Shown here piece by piece: positions 1-6,282 of a DNA stretch of 8,855 nucleotides. Position numbers and translations under genes: made by a program. The stretch's first letter is position 1. Each line of letters opens with the position of its first letter. The stretch comes from Verrucomicrobiaceae bacterium (GTDB lineage Bacteria > Verrucomicrobiota > Verrucomicrobiae > Verrucomicrobiales > Akkermansiaceae), in the NCBI GenBank assembly GCA_947372405.1, contig CANBTO010000186.1, forward strand, positions 1 to 8,855, given 5' to 3'. A model generated the notes under the pieces. That model had not been told where the DNA came from and ran no database searches. It saw only the letters and a list, made by a program, of their open reading frames with translations.

Positions 1-21
1 CGCTTCGGCCTCGGCGAGTGA
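1..21 (+). CDS. 3' end of an upstream gene (last six codons)
   Basis: Frame 1 reads Arg-Phe-Gly-Leu-Gly-Glu and then TGA at 19-21. A textbook intrinsic terminator begins 19 bases later, which fits a gene ending here. The stub is too short to identify. The other two forward frames run on through the terminator hairpin, which makes frame 1 the most sensible. This rests on context only. Confidence 0.45.
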   Translation, partial: RFGLGE

Positions 22-40
22 TCGTTTCGTGATATTTCCG

Positions 41-75
41 AAACGCCCGTCTCCCTTGTGGAGCCGGGCGTTTTT
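41..75 (+). terminator. Rho-independent terminator
   Basis: The left arm AAACGCCCG (41-49) pairs with CGGGCGTTT (65-73). Inside it CTCC (51-54) pairs with GGAG (60-63), leaving a small CTTGT loop. The 3' arm runs straight into TTTTT at 71-75. The T run on this strand orients it rightward, so it should end transcription of the gene that stops at 21 and insulate the DUF1080 gene downstream. Confidence 0.88.
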
Positions 76-95
76 CATTTCATTCATCACGTCGC

Positions 96-130
96 GGAGG
101 CATTGGCAATTTCTCGAAAGATCTGCCTCC
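96..130 (+). promoter_or_regulatory. Hairpin in the leader of the DUF1080 gene
   Basis: GGAGGCA (96-102) and TGCCTCC (124-130) are perfect inverted arms of seven bases around a 21-base loop, ending 31 bases before the ATG at 162. The left arm contains a GGAGG that would be masked when folded, but it lies too far upstream to be the ribosome site for 162. No clear -35/-10 pair was found between the terminator and the gene. Its role is unknown. Confidence 0.3.
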
Positions 131-161
131 CTTCCGACGTTCCCGGGAAATCCCAATTCCA

Positions 162-872
162 ATGAAACCATTCCCCATCATCCTCGCTCTGGCCGCCTGT
201 GTTTCCGTTTCGCTCGCAGGTGAAAAACCCATCTTCAACGGCAAGGACCTTGCGGGCTGGAAGGGCCAGCCGGAGTTCTGGAGCGTGCAGGACGGAGCAA
301 TCACCGGACACACCACCACTGATGTCCCGGTCAAGGAAAACACCTTCCTGATCTGGGACGGCGAGGTCGGCGATTTCGAACTCCACTTCAAATACAAGAT
401 CGTCGATGCCAACGGCAAATCCGACGGCTTCGGCAACTCAGGCGTGCAATACCGCAGCAAGGTGGTGAAGCCGGAATACTCGGTGGTTGCCGGCTATCAG
501 GCGGACTTCGAGTGCGGCAAGACCTACAGCGGTATCCTCTATGAGGAGAAGGGCCGCGGAATTCTTGCGAAGCGCGGCCAGAAGGTCGTCATCCATGAGG
601 GCGACGCCCCTAACAAACCAAAGATCGAAGTCGCCGGCGAAGTCGGCAAGTCTGAGGAAATCCAGGCTGCCATCCGTCCGGCGGATTGGAATGAATACGT
701 CATCATCGCCAAGGGCGGCCACCTCCAGCATTTCATCAATGGCAAGCAGACCGTCGATGTGACCGACGAAACCGTCATCGGTGCCAAGAAAGGCGTCCTC
801 GCCCTGCAACTCCACGCCGGCCAGCCGATGACCGTGCAGTTCAAGGACTTGGTCCTCAAGACCGACGGGTGA
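162..872 (+). CDS. Secreted DUF1080 (3-keto-disaccharide hydrolase-like) protein
   Basis: This is a 236-residue exported protein of the DUF1080 family (PF06439), a concanavalin/LamG-like beta-sandwich fold that is abundant in Verrucomicrobia and Planctomycetes. Some members cleave 3-keto-glycosides; others are only presumed to bind or process sugars. Visible family marks are IFNGKDLAGW (24-33), the FWSVQDGAITG stretch (39-49), DFELHFKYK (71-79), GNSGVQYRS (91-99), GILYEEKGRG (124-133), DWNEYVI (175-181), INGK (192-195) and a C-terminal strand set from 211 to 233. The signal peptide covers about residues 1-19 (SLA before GEK). An LAAC at 10-13 resembles a lipobox, but Cys13 is early and the hydrophobic stretch before it is short, so a lipoprotein is possible but less likely. 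No Shine-Dalgarno precedes ATG 162. The single domain nearly fills the mature protein. Substrate cannot be read from the sequence. Confidence 0.88.
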   Translation: MKPFPIILALAACVSVSLAGEKPIFNGKDLAGWKGQPEFWSVQDGAITGHTTTDVPVKENTFLIWDGEVGDFELHFKYKIVDANGKSDGFGNSGVQYRSKVVKPEYSVVAGYQADFECGKTYSGILYEEKGRGILAKRGQKVVIHEGDAPNKPKIEVAGEVGKSEEIQAAIRPADWNEYVIIAKGGHLQHFINGKQTVDVTDETVIGAKKGVLALQLHAGQPMTVQFKDLVLKTDG

Positions 873-886
873 TTGCAAACGCACCT

Positions 887-993
887 GCGGAGAAAGTTTC
901 CGCTCTCTACCCGGCCCGCTTCTTTTAAGGAGTGCGGAAATTTCTTGCTGTCCGCAGCGGCTCTGTCTGGAACTTTCCAGTTCCAACGGCTCT
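887..993. repeat. Alternating inverted arms in the DUF1080-ecotin spacer
   Basis: GCGGA (887-891), TCCGC (899-903), GCGGA (934-938) and TCCGC (951-955) alternate, so neighbouring arms can pair in different ways. The best alternative is TTTCCGC (897-903) with GCGGAAA (934-940), extended past one T-T mismatch by CTC/GAG. It competes with TGCGGA (933-938) pairing with TCCGCA (951-956). Just after it, TGGAAC (968-973) faces GTTCCA (980-985), and CGGCTCT occurs at 958-964 and again at 987-993. No T run follows, so it is not a standard terminator. It resembles degenerate intergenic repeats of this phylum, but only one copy set is visible here. Confidence 0.45.
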
Positions 994-1123
994 CGGGCTC
1001 CGGGGGGTGTGAGGAGTTCGGAGTGGATCTTTTTCAATAAAGTTCCAAGGTTGCCGCAGTTCGTGTGTCATCCAAGAGAATCAGAGCCATCAAAGTGCTC
1101 AAAATAACCGCATCATCAGAATC

Positions 1124-1609
1124 ATGAAAACACCGATTCCCGCACTTCTTTTCGCCGTTCTCGCGCTGGCTGCCCCCGTGTATGCCAACGACAAAGACAG
1201 CATGTGGCAAAAAGCCTACCCGGCCGCGGACAATGGCATGAACCGCTTCGTCCTGCACCTGCCGCAAATCGCGGATGAATCTGCGGCCAAGGTTGAACTG
1301 ATCGTTGGCAAGGAGCAGGAAACCGACGGGGTGAATCTCGTCAACCTCGGAGGAAAAATCGAAGAGTCCGACGTCAAAGGCTGGGGCTATCCGAGATACG
1401 ATGTGACCGTCGGCCCGGGGATGAGCACGCTCATCGGCGTTCCGCCCGGAACTCCGAAGGTGAGGAAGTTCGTCACGCTCGGCGGGAATCCCTATCTGGT
1501 CCGCTACAACAGCAAGCTGCCCGTTGTGGTCTATGTCCCGGAAGGTTATGAACTTCGCTACCGCATCTGGACGGCCGGGACGGAAACCAAGAACGCGGAA
1601 AAGGGCTGA
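1124..1609 (+). CDS. eco: Ecotin-like periplasmic serine protease inhibitor, cysteine-free
   Basis: The 161-residue protein matches ecotin along its whole length (the E. coli precursor is about 162 residues). Ecotin is a dimeric periplasmic inhibitor of trypsin-fold serine proteases. The signal peptide spans 1-21 (VYA before ND). Family blocks are AAKVELIVGK (54-63), NLGGKIE (74-80), GWGYPRY (86-92), the reactive loop around STLIGV (101-106), RKFVT (114-118), RYNSKLPVVVYVPE (127-140) and YRIW (146-149). Aligned to E. coli, P1/P1' Met-Met becomes Leu103-Ile104. The loop disulfide cysteines (E. coli Cys50 and Cys87) are replaced by Gly/Val near 69-70 and Val106, and the protein has no cysteine at all. 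It is probably monocistronic, with repeat-like sequence on both sides, and no Shine-Dalgarno is evident. Family assignment is strong; the target protease is unknown. Confidence 0.92.
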   Translation: MKTPIPALLFAVLALAAPVYANDKDSMWQKAYPAADNGMNRFVLHLPQIADESAAKVELIVGKEQETDGVNLVNLGGKIEESDVKGWGYPRYDVTVGPGMSTLIGVPPGTPKVRKFVTLGGNPYLVRYNSKLPVVVYVPEGYELRYRIWTAGTETKNAEKG

Positions 1610-1631
1610 GCGCGTCTCTTTGGATTCGCAA

Positions 1632-1828
1632 GCGGTGGCATTCCGCAGAACAGCGGCACGGCAAACAAGCCAGGAGGCAAAAATCACAAAACAGAAGAAA
1701 TAAACCGCAGATGGACGCGGATTATTGGAAATTTGTGGAGTTTTCCACCGTGTTCGGTGTTTGATTCGAACGCATCCCATACTTTTTCCCGAACTCTTGG
1801 ACGGGGCCCTCTTTCATCTGCGTGCATC
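1632..1828. repeat. Repeat-like inverted units downstream of the ecotin gene
   Basis: GCGG (1632-1635) faces CCGC (1643-1646). Further on, CGCAGATG (1706-1713) has a perfect inverted partner CATCTGCG at 1815-1822. Around these the unit GATG-x-ACGC-x-GAT recurs in both orientations (about 1710-1722, and on the other strand 1817-1828). Between the arms a hairpin pairs GTGGA (1735-1739) with TCCAC (1744-1748). The look is that of degenerate dispersed intergenic repeats common in Verrucomicrobia. Family membership is from memory and cannot be tested within one window. Confidence 0.45.
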
Positions 1829-2350
1829 GACGGCTGGATTTCCCTAACTTGATTGCGCTGGGCTGGGCGGATGAGAAACAGGATTGTCGGATGCGGCGGA
1901 TTGTGGTGTGGATGTGATGTTTCTCCTCACGTCCAGGCCGGATTCACGTCAGAAATGTTTTGAATACGCGGACCGCGTCTGCCGACTGCTGCTACGGCGG
2001 TTGGAGGAGGCGATGGGGCGGGTGGAGATGAAGCATTACGGGCTGTGGCAGGTGACAGGTGTGTCACTGTGCGCGAGCAGTCCGTGCCCTCGCTGCACCT
2101 CACGGCGCGGATGCTGCGCGGCATGCGGATGTGAAACTCGCGGTTTCACGTGCAACTCTGGCGGACACACGTGCGTGCGCTCCACGATTGCGGGTGAGTC
2201 TGTGGGTTTGGTGGGGGAGCGCGCCCATCAACTGACACGAAACATAAATCTCCGCCTTTGAGTCAACGAGGTGGTCCGCACCCTGGGCGAGGGGCGGGTA
2301 GTGTGCGCCTGCTTGCCAGCGGGAGTAAAAACAAGTTAACTGGTGGCATC
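1829..2350. other. Gene-free stretch before nadK with short perfect hairpins
   Basis: No recognisable protein is encoded on either strand. Perfect palindromic elements are ACGCGG-A-CCGCGT (1966-1978), GTGACA-GGTG-TGTCAC (2052-2067), GCGAG/CTCGC (2073-2077 with 2089-2093) and GTGAAAC-TCGCG-GTTTCAC (2131-2149). CACGTGC occurs at 2147-2153 and 2168-2174, and GCGGATG at 2107-2113 and 2125-2131. The region could hold a leader RNA, a small RNA or a decayed gene. It does not match the RNase P RNA, tmRNA or tRNA signatures I know. A reading frame from 1884 to 2261 exists but looks spurious (see rejected items). Confidence 0.4.
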
Positions 2351-3205
2351 GTGAACGTCGGAATCATTGCAAACCCCCACAAGCCCGGATCGATTCCCAC
2401 ACTCAACGCGCTGCGAACCGCTCTGACGGCGTGGGGGATTTCCAGTGTGCTGGAGAAGGAAACCGCCGCTTTGGCCGGAGAAAGCGCTGGGATTACGGCC
2501 ACCTCGTTTTCAAACCATGTGGACCTCGCCGCGGTGATCGGCGGTGATGGCACGATGCTGCATGCGCTGGCGCGCTTCGGGAATTTCGAGAAACCCGTAG
2601 CCGGGATCAACGTCGGCACGCTCGGATTTCTGACGAGTTGCAAGGACAACGAGCTGGATGTGTTTGCCGCGGCGCTGGCGGAGGGACGCTATGCCACCAG
2701 TGCGCGCACCCTGCTGGAAGCCGCGGTGCACCGCGCCGGCAGGGAGACCGAAACCTTCACCGCTCTGAACGAGATCACCCTGGCGCGCGGCGACACCGGC
2801 CGCCTGGTTTCTCTAACAGCGAGAGTGAACGGAGAGTTGCTCAACCACTACCGCGCGGACGGTTTGATTGTGGCGACGCCAACGGGTTCTACGGCCTATT
2901 CGCTATCCGCCGGCGGGCCGTTGATCGCGCCCAACGCCTCGGTTTTCCTGATCACGCCGATCTGTCCGCACAGCTTGAGCCAGCGTGCGCTGGTGCTCTC
3001 GGACTCATGCGTGGTGGAGCTATCGACGGACGAAAGTGAGAGCGCGCCGATGCTTTTCACGGTGGATGGCCGGGACAGCGTGAGGATCGAACCAGGTGAC
3101 CATATTACGGTCAGGAAATCCGCGAGCTCGTTCAACCTGTTGCGGTTGGAAGGGCGTTCGTTCTACGAAGCGCTGAGGAAGAAGCTCGGCTGGCAAGGAG
3201 TTTGA
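2351..3205 (+). CDS. nadK: NAD kinase
   Basis: This is ATP/polyphosphate-dependent NAD kinase, which phosphorylates NAD to NADP in the cytoplasm. With a GTG start at 2351 the protein is 284 residues, normal for bacterial NadK. The N-terminus VGIIANP (3-9) is the first strand. GGDGT (64-68) holds the catalytic Asp66. NVGTLGFL (87-94), the NE pair at 140-141, ADGLIVATPTGSTAYSLSAGG (about 169-189) and the TPICPHSLSQRALV block (202-215) are the NAD-binding signatures. The frame stays open back to a TTG at 2258, but that adds 31 residues without family support. GTG 2351 has a weak GGTGG at 2342-2346 with a four-base gap. TTGCCA (2313-2318) and TTAACT (2336-2341) are 17 bases apart and could be a weak promoter giving an almost leaderless message. 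The gene stands alone, converging with the block that ends at 3214. Confidence 0.95.
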   Translation: MNVGIIANPHKPGSIPTLNALRTALTAWGISSVLEKETAALAGESAGITATSFSNHVDLAAVIGGDGTMLHALARFGNFEKPVAGINVGTLGFLTSCKDNELDVFAAALAEGRYATSARTLLEAAVHRAGRETETFTALNEITLARGDTGRLVSLTARVNGELLNHYRADGLIVATPTGSTAYSLSAGGPLIAPNASVFLITPICPHSLSQRALVLSDSCVVELSTDESESAPMLFTVDGRDSVRIEPGDHITVRKSASSFNLLRLEGRSFYEALRKKLGWQGV

Positions 3206-3213
3206 GACACGAT

Positions 3214-4107
3214 TCAGTCCACCGATTCCAATGTCCTTGCGATGGCGTCGATCAGCCTGTCGCGCAACGGGCGGGCTGTGGCGGCGAGTTTTTTCTGCTC
3301 GTTTTCGTAGAGCCGTCGGCCGTCGGCGGTTTCGATGCGGACGGGCTCGTGGCCCCAGGGTGTGAGGTCGTAGGGGCTGGCGCGCATGTCGAGTTCGCGG
3401 AGCTCGACCGCTAGTTCGAAGCAGTCCAACAGAAGATCCGAGCCGACCCACGGCATGGACTTGGCGGCCCATTTGTAGAGGTCCATGTTCGCGTGGACGC
3501 AGCCCGGTTGCTCTAACGAAACTCGGGTTTCGAGTGTCGGCTGCATGAAGTTGAAGGGACGTGCGTCCTTTGCGAAGAAGCGGAACGCGTCGTGATGGGA
3601 GCAGCAAAGCGGCCTGGACTCGACCAGGCCGTCGATTTCCGCCTGGGGCAGGCGCAGTTTCAGGGTTTTCTCGTGCCGGACTTTTTCGCCACGGTAAACC
3701 ATCGCCCATTCGTGCAGTCCGTGGCATGCGTGGTTCGGCGGACGGTTTTGGGTGGCTTCCAGCAGCTCGCGGATCCATTCGAGACGGTTCTTTTCCTTTT
3801 CGGTTAGGAGCCTTGGGTCGGCGGACAGCGTTTCGTTTTCGAGAACATGCCAGCGGTCTGAAAACACCGCTGGCAGTGGTGTGTCGCCGGGTTTCCACTC
3901 CAAGGACACTCCCGCGCCGGGATGCCAGTTTTCCAGAAACGAAAACGAGAAGGGATAGTATTCGAAAAGGAAATCCGCGATCGGATGGGGAACCCCGCGG
4001 TCCCTGCGCTCGCGGGCCGGGCGCGTGTGGACCTCCGCACGCCGCCGATGGAAGGAAGCCCTAGCCTGCCAGTCTCTCACTGGCATGACTGCCGGAACGG
4101 TTGTCAT
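3214..4107 (-). CDS. Conserved protein usually annotated '3-methyladenine DNA glycosylase'
   Basis: The 297-residue protein resembles a family widespread in actinobacteria and some other phyla that databases label 3-methyladenine DNA glycosylase. I see no helix-hairpin-helix or AAG-type hallmark, so the enzymatic label is unproven. Conserved-looking blocks are HPIADFLFEYY (41-51), NWHPG (60-64), CHGLHEWAMVY (128-138), CSHHDAFRFF (169-178), EQPGCVHANMDLYKWA (199-214), ELDMRASPYDL (238-248) and EPVRIET (254-260). These are rich in His, Cys, Asp and Trp, suggesting a buried, possibly metal-binding active site. Start: the ATG at 4107 has GGAGG five bases upstream. An in-frame ATG at 4119 overlaps that motif and is less likely. 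The gene lies 32 bases after the aminotransferase stop and is probably co-transcribed. It ends 8 bases from the convergent nadK stop. Confidence 0.8.
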   Translation of the reverse strand: MTTVPAVMPVRDWQARASFHRRRAEVHTRPARERRDRGVPHPIADFLFEYYPFSFSFLENWHPGAGVSLEWKPGDTPLPAVFSDRWHVLENETLSADPRLLTEKEKNRLEWIRELLEATQNRPPNHACHGLHEWAMVYRGEKVRHEKTLKLRLPQAEIDGLVESRPLCCSHHDAFRFFAKDARPFNFMQPTLETRVSLEQPGCVHANMDLYKWAAKSMPWVGSDLLLDCFELAVELRELDMRASPYDLTPWGHEPVRIETADGRRLYENEQKKLAATARPLRDRLIDAIARTLESVD

Positions 4108-4112
4108 CGGAT

Positions 4113-4117
4113 CCTCC
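4113..4117 (-). promoter_or_regulatory. Strong ribosome binding site deciding the 4107 start
   Basis: On the minus strand GGAGG occupies 4117-4113, five bases before the ATG at 4107-4105. It is the clearest Shine-Dalgarno in the window. It sits inside codons of the alternative upstream ATG at 4119, which argues for initiation at 4107. Confidence 0.7.
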
Positions 4118-4139
4118 ATGTTCGATCCGCGACGCTCGG

Positions 4140-5204
4140 TCACCCGAGCACGTCGTCCATGGCCGCGATGAGTTCCTTCATCGTGGCTTCGGTTTCGTTG
4201 CCCATGTTGGAGATGCGGAAGGTGAGGCCCTTGATCTTGCCGTAGCCGCCGTTGATGACGAAGCCGTGCTTGGCCTTGAGGGTCTTGATGAAGGCGGATT
4301 GATCGAAGCCCGCTGGGGTGTGGAAGCAGGTGAGGGAAAGCGACTGGTTTCCTTCCGGAGCGAAGTTGATGAAGCCGTGGCGCGCGCCCCATTCGTGGAT
4401 GAGGGCGTTGTTCGCCTTGTGGCGGGCGAAGCGTTTGGCGGCGCCTTCCGCGGCGATGACGCCGAGGATGTGCTGGAGTCCGAAGATCAGCGAAATTGCG
4501 GGGGTGGAGGGCGTGTTGTTCTTTTCGGCGTTTTTAGCGAACTCAATGAAGTCGAAGTAATAGCCGCGGTTGGGCATGCCCTCGGCGCGTTCGAGCGCCG
4601 CCTGTGAGCAGGCGAAGATGGTAAGGCCGGGTGGCAGGGCGAGGGCTTTCTGAACGCCGGCCAACAGGACGTCGATTCCGAGCTTGTCCATCTCGATGGC
4701 TACCGCGGAGAACGAGGAAACCGAGTCCACGACAAGCAGCACGCCGGGAAAGGATTTGACGACTTTGGCGATGCCGGCGAGGTCATTCATCACGCCGGTG
4801 GAGGTTTCGTTGTGGATGAGAGTGACGAGATCGAATCCGCCTTCCTCAAGCTTGGCGCGGACGGATTCCGGAGAGATCGCCTTGCCCCACTCGACCTGCA
4901 CCTTGTCCGCGGCGATGCCCATGCTTTTGGCGACACTGAACCATTTGTCCGAGAACGCTCCGCAGCAGAGGGTGAGGACTTTTTTAGCGCAGAGGTTCTT
5001 GAGAGAGGCTTCCATCACTCCCCATGCTGACGAGGTGGAGAGGAAGACCGGACGACTGGTGCCGGCAAGTTCCTTGAGCATCGGCTGGGTGGAGGCATAG
5101 AGGGCCTCGAACTCGCTGCCGCGGTGGCCGATCATCGGCTGGCTCATGGCGGCGTAGGTTTCCTTGGAAACGTCGATGGGACCCGGGATGAATAGTTTGG
5201 CCAT
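4140..5204 (-). CDS. Class V PLP aminotransferase (serine/alanine-glyoxylate type)
   Basis: This 354-residue PLP enzyme is of the class V group that includes serine-pyruvate, serine-glyoxylate and alanine-glyoxylate aminotransferases. Visible marks are the N-terminal IPGP (6-9), GHRGSEF (26-32), STSSAWGVMEA (56-66) for the PLP phosphate/ring site, HNETSTG (131-137), VVDSVSS (158-164) with Asp160 facing the PLP nitrogen, GVQKALALPPGL (183-194) with Lys186 as the Schiff-base lysine, and FRISNMG (329-335), whose Arg330 should bind the substrate carboxylate. The length is slightly shorter than typical members. It is the third gene of the dapF-dapA block, 107 bases after dapA. It is not of the class I/II fold of DapL or DapC, so a diaminopimelate role is not implied by fold. 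Glyoxylate/serine or phosphoserine metabolism is more likely. No Shine-Dalgarno is seen before ATG 5204. Confidence 0.88.
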   Translation of the reverse strand: MAKLFIPGPIDVSKETYAAMSQPMIGHRGSEFEALYASTQPMLKELAGTSRPVFLSTSSAWGVMEASLKNLCAKKVLTLCCGAFSDKWFSVAKSMGIAADKVQVEWGKAISPESVRAKLEEGGFDLVTLIHNETSTGVMNDLAGIAKVVKSFPGVLLVVDSVSSFSAVAIEMDKLGIDVLLAGVQKALALPPGLTIFACSQAALERAEGMPNRGYYFDFIEFAKNAEKNNTPSTPAISLIFGLQHILGVIAAEGAAKRFARHKANNALIHEWGARHGFINFAPEGNQSLSLTCFHTPAGFDQSAFIKTLKAKHGFVINGGYGKIKGLTFRISNMGNETEATMKELIAAMDDVLG

Positions 5205-5311
5205 GGTGGGGTTTGTTGTTTATTAGAAGTTATTTGTGATTGGGAAAAGAAGGAAGAATGCGTTTCGGGGTTCGCCAACCGTCCCTACCGATCCACCTCC
5301 GACTTCAATGG

Positions 5312-6193
5312 TCAGAGCAGGTTGTAGGATTCCAGAAGTGCGGTGAGCTTTGCCGTGTGGTCCACGCTCATCGGTGCGAGCGGTAGCCGCAGCTCGGGCG
5401 TGCAGTGGCCTTGGAGAGCGATGGCGGTCTTGATGGGGACCGGGTTCACGTCGAGCGACATCAGTCCGCGCATGAGCGGGTAGTATTGCTTCTGGATGAC
5501 GAGAGCTTCGTCGAACGAGCCGTTGAGGCAGGCGCGGACGAGCCGGGCGATGACGTCGGGGATGAGATTGCCGGCGACGGAGACGAGACCGGTGGCTCCG
5601 CAGGCGATGAAGGGCAGGGTGAGGGGATCATCGCCGCAGAGGACGTCGAAATTCTCGGGAACGGCCTGGATGAGCTGGTTGACGCGGTCCACTGAGCCGC
5701 CCGCTTCCTTGATGGCGGTGATGTTTGGGAAATCCGCGGCGAGGCGCGCGGTGGTTTCCACCGAAATCTCGATGACCGAGCGTCCGGGCACGCTGTAGAG
5801 CATGATCGGCAGGTTGGTGGACTCGGCGATGGCCTTGAAGTGGAGGTAGAGCCCTTCCTGCGAGGGCTTGTTATAATACGGGCAAACCTGGAGGGTGCCG
5901 GTGGCTCCGAGTTTTTCAGCGGCTTCTGTGAGTTCGATGGCCTCGGCCGTGGCGTTGGCTCCTGTGCCTGCGACCACTTCGCAGCGGCCGGCGGCATACT
6001 CGACGGCCAGGCGGATGACCTCGATGTGCTCGTCGGTGTCCAGAGTGGGGGACTCGCCGGTGGTGCCGACAGGGACGATACCGTCCACCCCACCGGCGAT
6101 CTGGCGCTCAATGAGGGCTTGGAACGCGGGCGCGTCGATGGCTCCGTCGCGAAACGGGGTGATGAGTGCGGTGTAAGTGCCGGAAAAACGCAT
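5312..6193 (-). CDS. dapA: 4-hydroxy-tetrahydrodipicolinate synthase
   Basis: DapA condenses pyruvate with aspartate semialdehyde, the committed step to diaminopimelate and lysine. With ATG at 6193 the protein has 293 residues, the usual size of this TIM-barrel enzyme. Seen are GTYTALITPF (5-14), PVGTTGESPTL (41-51) with the pyruvate-site Thr44-Thr45, YYNKPSQEG (106-114) with the Tyr contributed to the neighbouring subunit, YSVPGRS (133-139) with catalytic Tyr133 and Arg138, AIKEAGG (160-166) with Schiff-base Lys162, and CGDDPLTLP (186-194). Most DapA have Asn after the catalytic Tyr (YNVPGR); here it is Ser134. A GTG at 6223 would add ten residues, but the family start matches 6193. It lies 89 bases after dapF on the same strand, and no good Shine-Dalgarno precedes it. 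Confidence 0.95.
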   Translation of the reverse strand: MRFSGTYTALITPFRDGAIDAPAFQALIERQIAGGVDGIVPVGTTGESPTLDTDEHIEVIRLAVEYAAGRCEVVAGTGANATAEAIELTEAAEKLGATGTLQVCPYYNKPSQEGLYLHFKAIAESTNLPIMLYSVPGRSVIEISVETTARLAADFPNITAIKEAGGSVDRVNQLIQAVPENFDVLCGDDPLTLPFIACGATGLVSVAGNLIPDVIARLVRACLNGSFDEALVIQKQYYPLMRGLMSLDVNPVPIKTAIALQGHCTPELRLPLAPMSVDHTAKLTALLESYNLL

Positions 6194-6282
6194 GGCGCGC
6201 GGAGCATGGACCAATCCCGCCACAGGTCAAAGCCGGATGCGGAGGTCGGAGGATTTTTCTGAGCGTATGGCGGCGGGAGCGG

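Noticed and set aside
438..1037. 199-codon minus-strand frame opposite the DUF1080 gene
   Set aside because: Antisense to a well-supported gene; the translation has no recognisable motif and its start lies in the hairpin-rich spacer.
1745..1775. tRNA-like TTCGA stretch after the ecotin gene
   Set aside because: No cloverleaf arms, anticodon loop or acceptor pairing can be built around it.
1034..1780. 248-codon minus-strand frame covering the ecotin gene
   Set aside because: It is antisense to a clear ecotin with signal peptide, and its ends translate repeat-like intergenic DNA.
1884..2261. 125-codon + strand frame with 12 cysteines and CxxC-like spacing, ending next to nadK
   Set aside because: No family resemblance, no ribosome site, and low-complexity Cys/Arg content typical of random translation of GC-rich palindromic DNA. 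Other frames over the same bases look equally open.
2258..2350. TTG start at 2258 extending NAD kinase by 31 residues
   Set aside because: The added Gly/Arg/Pro-rich residues lack family support. The NadK core begins at the GTG at 2351, which also has a weak GGTGG nearby.
4108..4392. N-terminal extension of the glycosylase-like protein back to 4392
   Set aside because: It would overlap the end of the aminotransferase gene out of frame, and the extension reads as Arg/His-rich noise. GGAGG five bases before 4107 fixes the start.
6194..6223. GTG start ten codons upstream for dapA
   Set aside because: No Shine-Dalgarno, and DapA family proteins start near the residues encoded from 6193.
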